A stretch of 64,000 bases of DNA from assembly GCF_018913965.1 (NCBI RefSeq), contig NZ_JAHMHG010000002.1, positions 1-64,000 of the forward strand. The letters run 5' to 3'. Under the pieces are notes generated by a model. That model ran no database searches. It had not been told where the DNA came from and worked only from the letters and a program-made list of their open reading frames with translations. This document shows, one piece after another, positions 60,901 through 64,000 of the stretch. Each line of letters begins with the position of its first letter. Positions within the stretch are counted from its first letter, which is position 1. The position numbers were made by a program, and so were the translations under genes. This DNA is from Mycoplasma sp. CSL7491-lung. Lineage in GTDB: Bacteria; Bacillota_I; Bacilli_A; Mycoplasmatales; Metamycoplasmataceae.

Positions 60901-61477
60901 TTTTATAATTTATAGTTATTAAATTAATTCCTTCTTCAACCATTTTGTCAATATTATTTTTTTCTTTAATGTTATTTAAAGCAAAATCAATTTCTTGCTT
61001 TTTAAATCCTAACATAAATAAAGTCTCTTTTAATTCATGTTTTTTCCTGCTTTCATCACTAATTTTTAAATCTTCTTTCTTAACCATTTTAGATCATTTA
61101 TCTTTTAACTCAACGCATATTAATTTTGCTGTCTTTTCACTCACAAAAGAACACTCTGACAGTATTGTTCAGTTATTGTTTGCTATTGCTATAGCAATGT
61201 TCTCTCATCCTTTTTCTAAAATGTTTAAACCAATTTTTGGGCCAATTTTATCAATTGATATTAAGTCTAAGAATAATATTCTTTCTTTAAAATCTTTAAA
61301 TCCAAAATATTTTTTTACATAGTCAGTTGCATGTTCATATATATACAATTTTATTTTTTGTCCTACTTCAAATCTATTTAAATCAGGAACACTTAGCATG
61401 TAACCATCGCCCTTACTTTCGAATATTAAATTATTTTTGTTTTTATATACAATTTCTCCAATTTTATAAAGTATCAT
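60875..61477 (-). CDS. ruvA: Holliday junction protein RuvA
   Basis: Predicted 200 aa, with TGA as Trp. The N-terminal OB fold is visible (KIGEIVYKNKNNLIFES, then GYMLSVPDLNRFEVGQKIKL), then the HhH segment IDKIGPKIGLNILEKG where other RuvA proteins have GIGPKxAL, and a C-terminal helical domain. It binds four-way junctions and recruits RuvB. The sequence is divergent, but order and overlap with ruvB support it. GGAGG precedes the ATG. Confidence 0.88.
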
Positions 61478-61537
61478 TTTTTCCTCCGTTTAATATTTAA
61501 TTTTTTATTTAAATTAAGACTAAAAAAGGAAAATAAA

Positions 61538-61559
61538 AAATAGTGAATGATCACTATTT
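61538..61559 (-). terminator. rpmF terminator
   Basis: AAATAGTGA (61538-61546) and TCACTATTT (61551-61559) form a perfect 9-bp stem with a 4-nt loop, followed on the minus strand by TTTATTTTCC. It sits 5 nt after the rpmF stop, between rpmF and ruvA. Confidence 0.75.
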
Positions 61560-61563
61560 AAAA

Positions 61564-61767
61564 TTATTTTTGGATTCTGTCATTTAATGCTTGAAAGTTT
61601 GCGACTTTCTTTCCGGCGTAAAAACCACAAAATTTGCAAACTACGTGTTGTTCGATCATCTTTGAACAATTTTTGCATTCTACTAAGTTTGGAACATCTA
61701 GTGCACTATGAGTTTGTCTTTTATGTTTACGTTGTTTTGATGTTTTACGTTTTGGTACAATTGCCAT
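61564..61767 (-). CDS. rpmF: Ribosomal protein bL32
   Basis: Predicted 67 aa, the full length. It begins MAIVPKRKTSKQRKHKRQTH and carries the zinc pairs CKNC and CKFC, 13 residues apart. AGGAGG stands before the ATG, and TATAAT lies on the minus strand about 50 nt upstream. Confidence 0.97.
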   Translation of the reverse strand: MAIVPKRKTSKQRKHKRQTHSALDVPNLVECKNCSKMIEQHVVCKFCGFYAGKKVANFQALNDRIQK

Positions 61768-61960
61768 GGTATCCTCCTTGTGGTTTTATTAAATATTTAA
61801 ATATTGCTTATATATTATAATACAAAACAGCTTTTAAAAAAGAAAAAAATAAATTACTTTTAAATATAAAAAATAGTCTAATTGAGTGTATATTCATAAT
61901 GCAAACGACATTTTTGAACAAGTTTATATATTAAATAATTAGAAGTTGACAAAGTTATTT

Positions 61961-61969
61961 TGTTATAAT
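61961..61969 (+). promoter_or_regulatory. Extended -10 promoter of tmcAL
   Basis: TGTTATAAT fits the extended -10 consensus TGnTATAAT. It ends 7 nt before the ATG at 61977, with no Shine-Dalgarno, so a leaderless mRNA is expected. TTGACA at 61946-61951 is only 12 nt from the -10, too close for a normal -35. Confidence 0.7.
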
Positions 61970-61976
61970 AATAATC

Positions 61977-62906
61977 ATGAAGCACCTAAAAAAATATAGA
62001 AAAGTAGGAATTGTAGTAGAATATAACCCCTTTCACAACGGTCATATTTATCAATTAGAATGAATCAAAAACAAATTTCCTAACTCTAGAATATACGTGG
62101 CAATATCTCATAAATTCTCTCAAAGAGGAGAATTTATATGTACATCATATTGAAAAAGAAGAAAAATAGCAAAAAAATATGGTGTTTCGAAATTTATAAA
62201 ATTAGATGTTAATATTTCATCGCAAGCTGCACATATTTTTGCACAAAAAAGTATTGAAAAATTATACAAAAAAGGTGTAGATACTCTTGTTTTTGGTAGC
62301 GAAACTAGTGATATAAATGTTTTTAAAAAAATAGCGGAAACTATAAATAATAATAAAGATAAATATAACTATTTAGTTAAAAAATATCTAAAACAAGGGG
62401 GTAACAGTTTCCCGAGAGCATCAAATTTGGCACTTAATGAATTGAGTGGCGCAAACATAAGTATGCCAAATGATATTTTAGGCTTAGAATACGTAAAAAC
62501 AATAATTAATAATAATTATAAAATTGAGCCATATTGTCACACAAGAACTATAGAATTTCATTCAAATAATACTAATAATAAATTTGCGAGCGCAAGCAAA
62601 ATAAGAGAAATGTTAAAGAATAATGAAGACATTTCAGTTTTTACTCCAATGAAATTAAAAAGTATTAAAAGTAAATTTTTAATAGAAAATACATATGGAA
62701 AATTTAAAAAAATAGTTACAAACTTACCAAAAGAAGAAATAGAAAAATTTAAAATGATCTCCGAAGGTATGGAGAATTTATTTAAAAAAAATATATATCA
62801 TGATAATTATTTTGACTTTATAGATTCTTGCGTTAGCAAAAGATATACCAGAAGCAGAATAAAAAGAGCATATCTTTTTGTACTTCTAAAAATAAAAAAG
62901 AGTTAG
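61977..62906 (+). CDS. tmcAL: tRNA(Met) cytidine acetate ligase TmcAL
   Basis: Predicted 309 aa, somewhat shorter than the family's usual ~400. The N-terminal nucleotidyltransferase-like motif is GIVVEYNPFHNGHIYQLEW, followed by ISHKFSQRGEF, and TLVFGSETSDI. It uses acetate and ATP to acetylate the wobble cytidine of elongator tRNA-Met. The C-terminal half is reduced and lysine-rich, and ends before a convergent gene 2 nt away from overlapping it (stops at 62906 and 62903). Confidence 0.9.
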
Positions 62907-64000
62907 TCTAAGACTTTAACTTCATATGGTGCTAAAACCTTATTTTTATTTAGTTTAATTGATTTATTGGATAAATTAAATGCTATTTCAATTTTTTGAT
63001 CATCTACAAATAATTTAATCCTAAAAACTTCTTTTTTTAAAAAGAAGTTTTTAAAAAACAATAATCTTACTTTTTTTGAAATTAAAAAATTAAAATCAAA
63101 AGACCTTTTTATTATAAAATCAAAAATAAATTTATTTACAATATCATCATAATTTAAAACTGAAATTACGTTCGTAAAATTGTCTTTCTTATATTTTTGC
63201 AAAGGAAAAAAAGCTATATTCTTAGGAACTAAAAATATTTTTTGTATAATCAATAACATTTGTTCTAATTTAAATATTTTTTCAAATGATTTTGATTCTA
63301 AAAATAAATTAAAGTTATATACAGGTATATATTTTAATTTGATTAATCTATCCATATCGTAAAAACTTTTTAAAAAATCATCATTAATTGTTTGTTCTAA
63401 AAAAATATCATCAAAAACGTTATTATCGATTAGATTAGTTTTGAGAGTTTCTTTATTATTGTATAGTAAAATTTTTGTATTATTTTTCTTTTTAAAAAGT
63501 AATAAATTGTCATATAAAATTTTCTTTAGATCCAAAATATCTTGTTTTATTTTTTTATCAAAAGAATAAAAAACATTTTCAAAAACTAAACCGCTTACAT
63601 AAAAAAGATAAATAAATTCGTTGTAAATATCGTTTAAATTATCGAATAAACTTAGACGTTCTTTATTTTCATTTTTTTCTGATAAATCTATCTCTTGAGT
63701 ATATATAAGATCATTATAATCCATAATACTTGTTTTACTAAAAGAAATATATTCTGTATTTACATTATTATCAACTTCCTCTTTCTTTCGCTTATTAATT
63801 ATTTTAGATATAGAAATTATATTGTCAAAAGTTAATTTATAATAAATTGAAACATTATCTAGAGATATAATATTTTTACAAAAAATTTTTAAATTCTCTA
63901 GTTTATATTTTAGATTTTTTGATGAGTATTCATCTATAGTTTGCTCAGAAACCCTATATAAATTTCTAAAAAAACTAAGATAAATATCAGGTAATACAAT
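62903..64000 (-). CDS. Unknown protein, 5' end beyond the window
   Basis: The frame stays open from its stop at 62903 to the right edge, giving at least 365 aa; there are no stops of any type in the last 275 bases. An ATG exists at 63722-63724, but the open frame continues past it with the same composition, so the true start is outside. The protein is rich in Lys, Asn, Asp, Ile and Phe, and ends LAPYEVKVLD, a tail that resembles the last strand of some GH13 glycosidases. That is too little to name it. It overlaps the tmcAL stop by 4 bases on the opposite strand. Confidence 0.7.
   Translation of the reverse strand: MVLPDIYLSFFRNLYRVSEQTIDEYSSKNLKYKLENLKIFCKNIISLDNVSIYYKLTFDNIISISKIINKRKKEEVDNNVNTEYISFSKTSIMDYNDLIYTQEIDLSEKNENKERLSLFDNLNDIYNEFIYLFYVSGLVFENVFYSFDKKIKQDILDLKKILYDNLLLFKKKNNTKILLYNNKETLKTNLIDNNVFDDIFLEQTINDDFLKSFYDMDRLIKLKYIPVYNFNLFLESKSFEKIFKLEQMLLIIQKIFLVPKNIAFFPLQKYKKDNFTNVISVLNYDDIVNKFIFDFIIKRSFDFNFLISKKVRLLFFKNFFLKKEVFRIKLFVDDQKIEIAFNLSNKSIKLNKNKVLAPYEVKVLD

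Noticed and set aside
60945-61322. 125-aa + strand ORF opposite ruvA
   Set aside because: It is a shadow of ruvA, with no ribosome binding site and no recognisable motif.
61946-61969. TTGACA and TATAAT as a standard promoter of tmcAL
   Set aside because: The spacer is only 12 nt. The extended TGnTATAAT explains the promoter better.

Overview
The window comes from a wall-less Mollicute that reads UGA as tryptophan. Nearly every conserved protein (gyrB, pgk, dnaK, gap, dnaE, secDF, ruvA and others) needs in-frame TGA codons read through as Trp. The DNA is very AT-rich, genes are tightly packed, and several proteins are reduced versions of their families. Two giant, mostly alpha-helical surface-type proteins, like the Lmp proteins of the Mycoplasma hominis group, suggest that group. 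I cannot name the species.

Layout. The left edge holds the 5' end of a 16S rRNA gene running leftward, with its promoter and leader. Next come a membrane-anchored nuclease, gyrB and a dCMP deaminase (+), then pgk (-). A four-gene + strand unit (4829-10309) encodes a degenerate glycosyltransferase, an RDD membrane protein, a PcrA/UvrD helicase and a large membrane-anchored protein. Facing it is the heat-shock set hrcA-grpE-dnaK (-), with two CIRCE-like operators. Leftward units follow: ybeY-cdd-era, a C39 peptidase ABC exporter with a small membrane partner, and tpiA.

About 23 kb (19311-42697) is taken by two adjacent paralogous genes for proteins of 4001 and 3690 aa. Each has one N-terminal membrane anchor, thousands of residues of helical GA-module-like repeats, and a C-terminal beta-rich domain. 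Then come hup, recU, a decayed DUF2779 gene, tRNA-Ser(GCU), gap, a replication cluster (dnaE, 5'-3' exonuclease, coaE, dnaB-like, dnaI-like) ending in fmt, a lipoprotein, tRNA-Gly(UCC), rsmG plus an acetyltransferase, a fused secDF, ruvA-ruvB, rpmF, tmcAL and a truncated unknown gene at the right edge.

Strongest signals. (1) The two giant genes stay in register: matching landmarks fall at exactly the same residue numbers to at least residue 2008. (2) The promoter of the upstream giant gene has a 16-base T tract just upstream of its -10 box, a classic setting for on/off switching. (3) Four unrelated promoters share one layout: TATAAT, about 6 nt, then a stem-loop that would form the very 5' end of the RNA. 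(4) GrpE carries an N-terminal domain resembling the FKBP/PPIase domain of trigger factor. (5) The DnaI-like protein has lost its Walker A motif. (6) Several genes appear to be leaderless. No CRISPR array, insertion sequence or prophage was seen.
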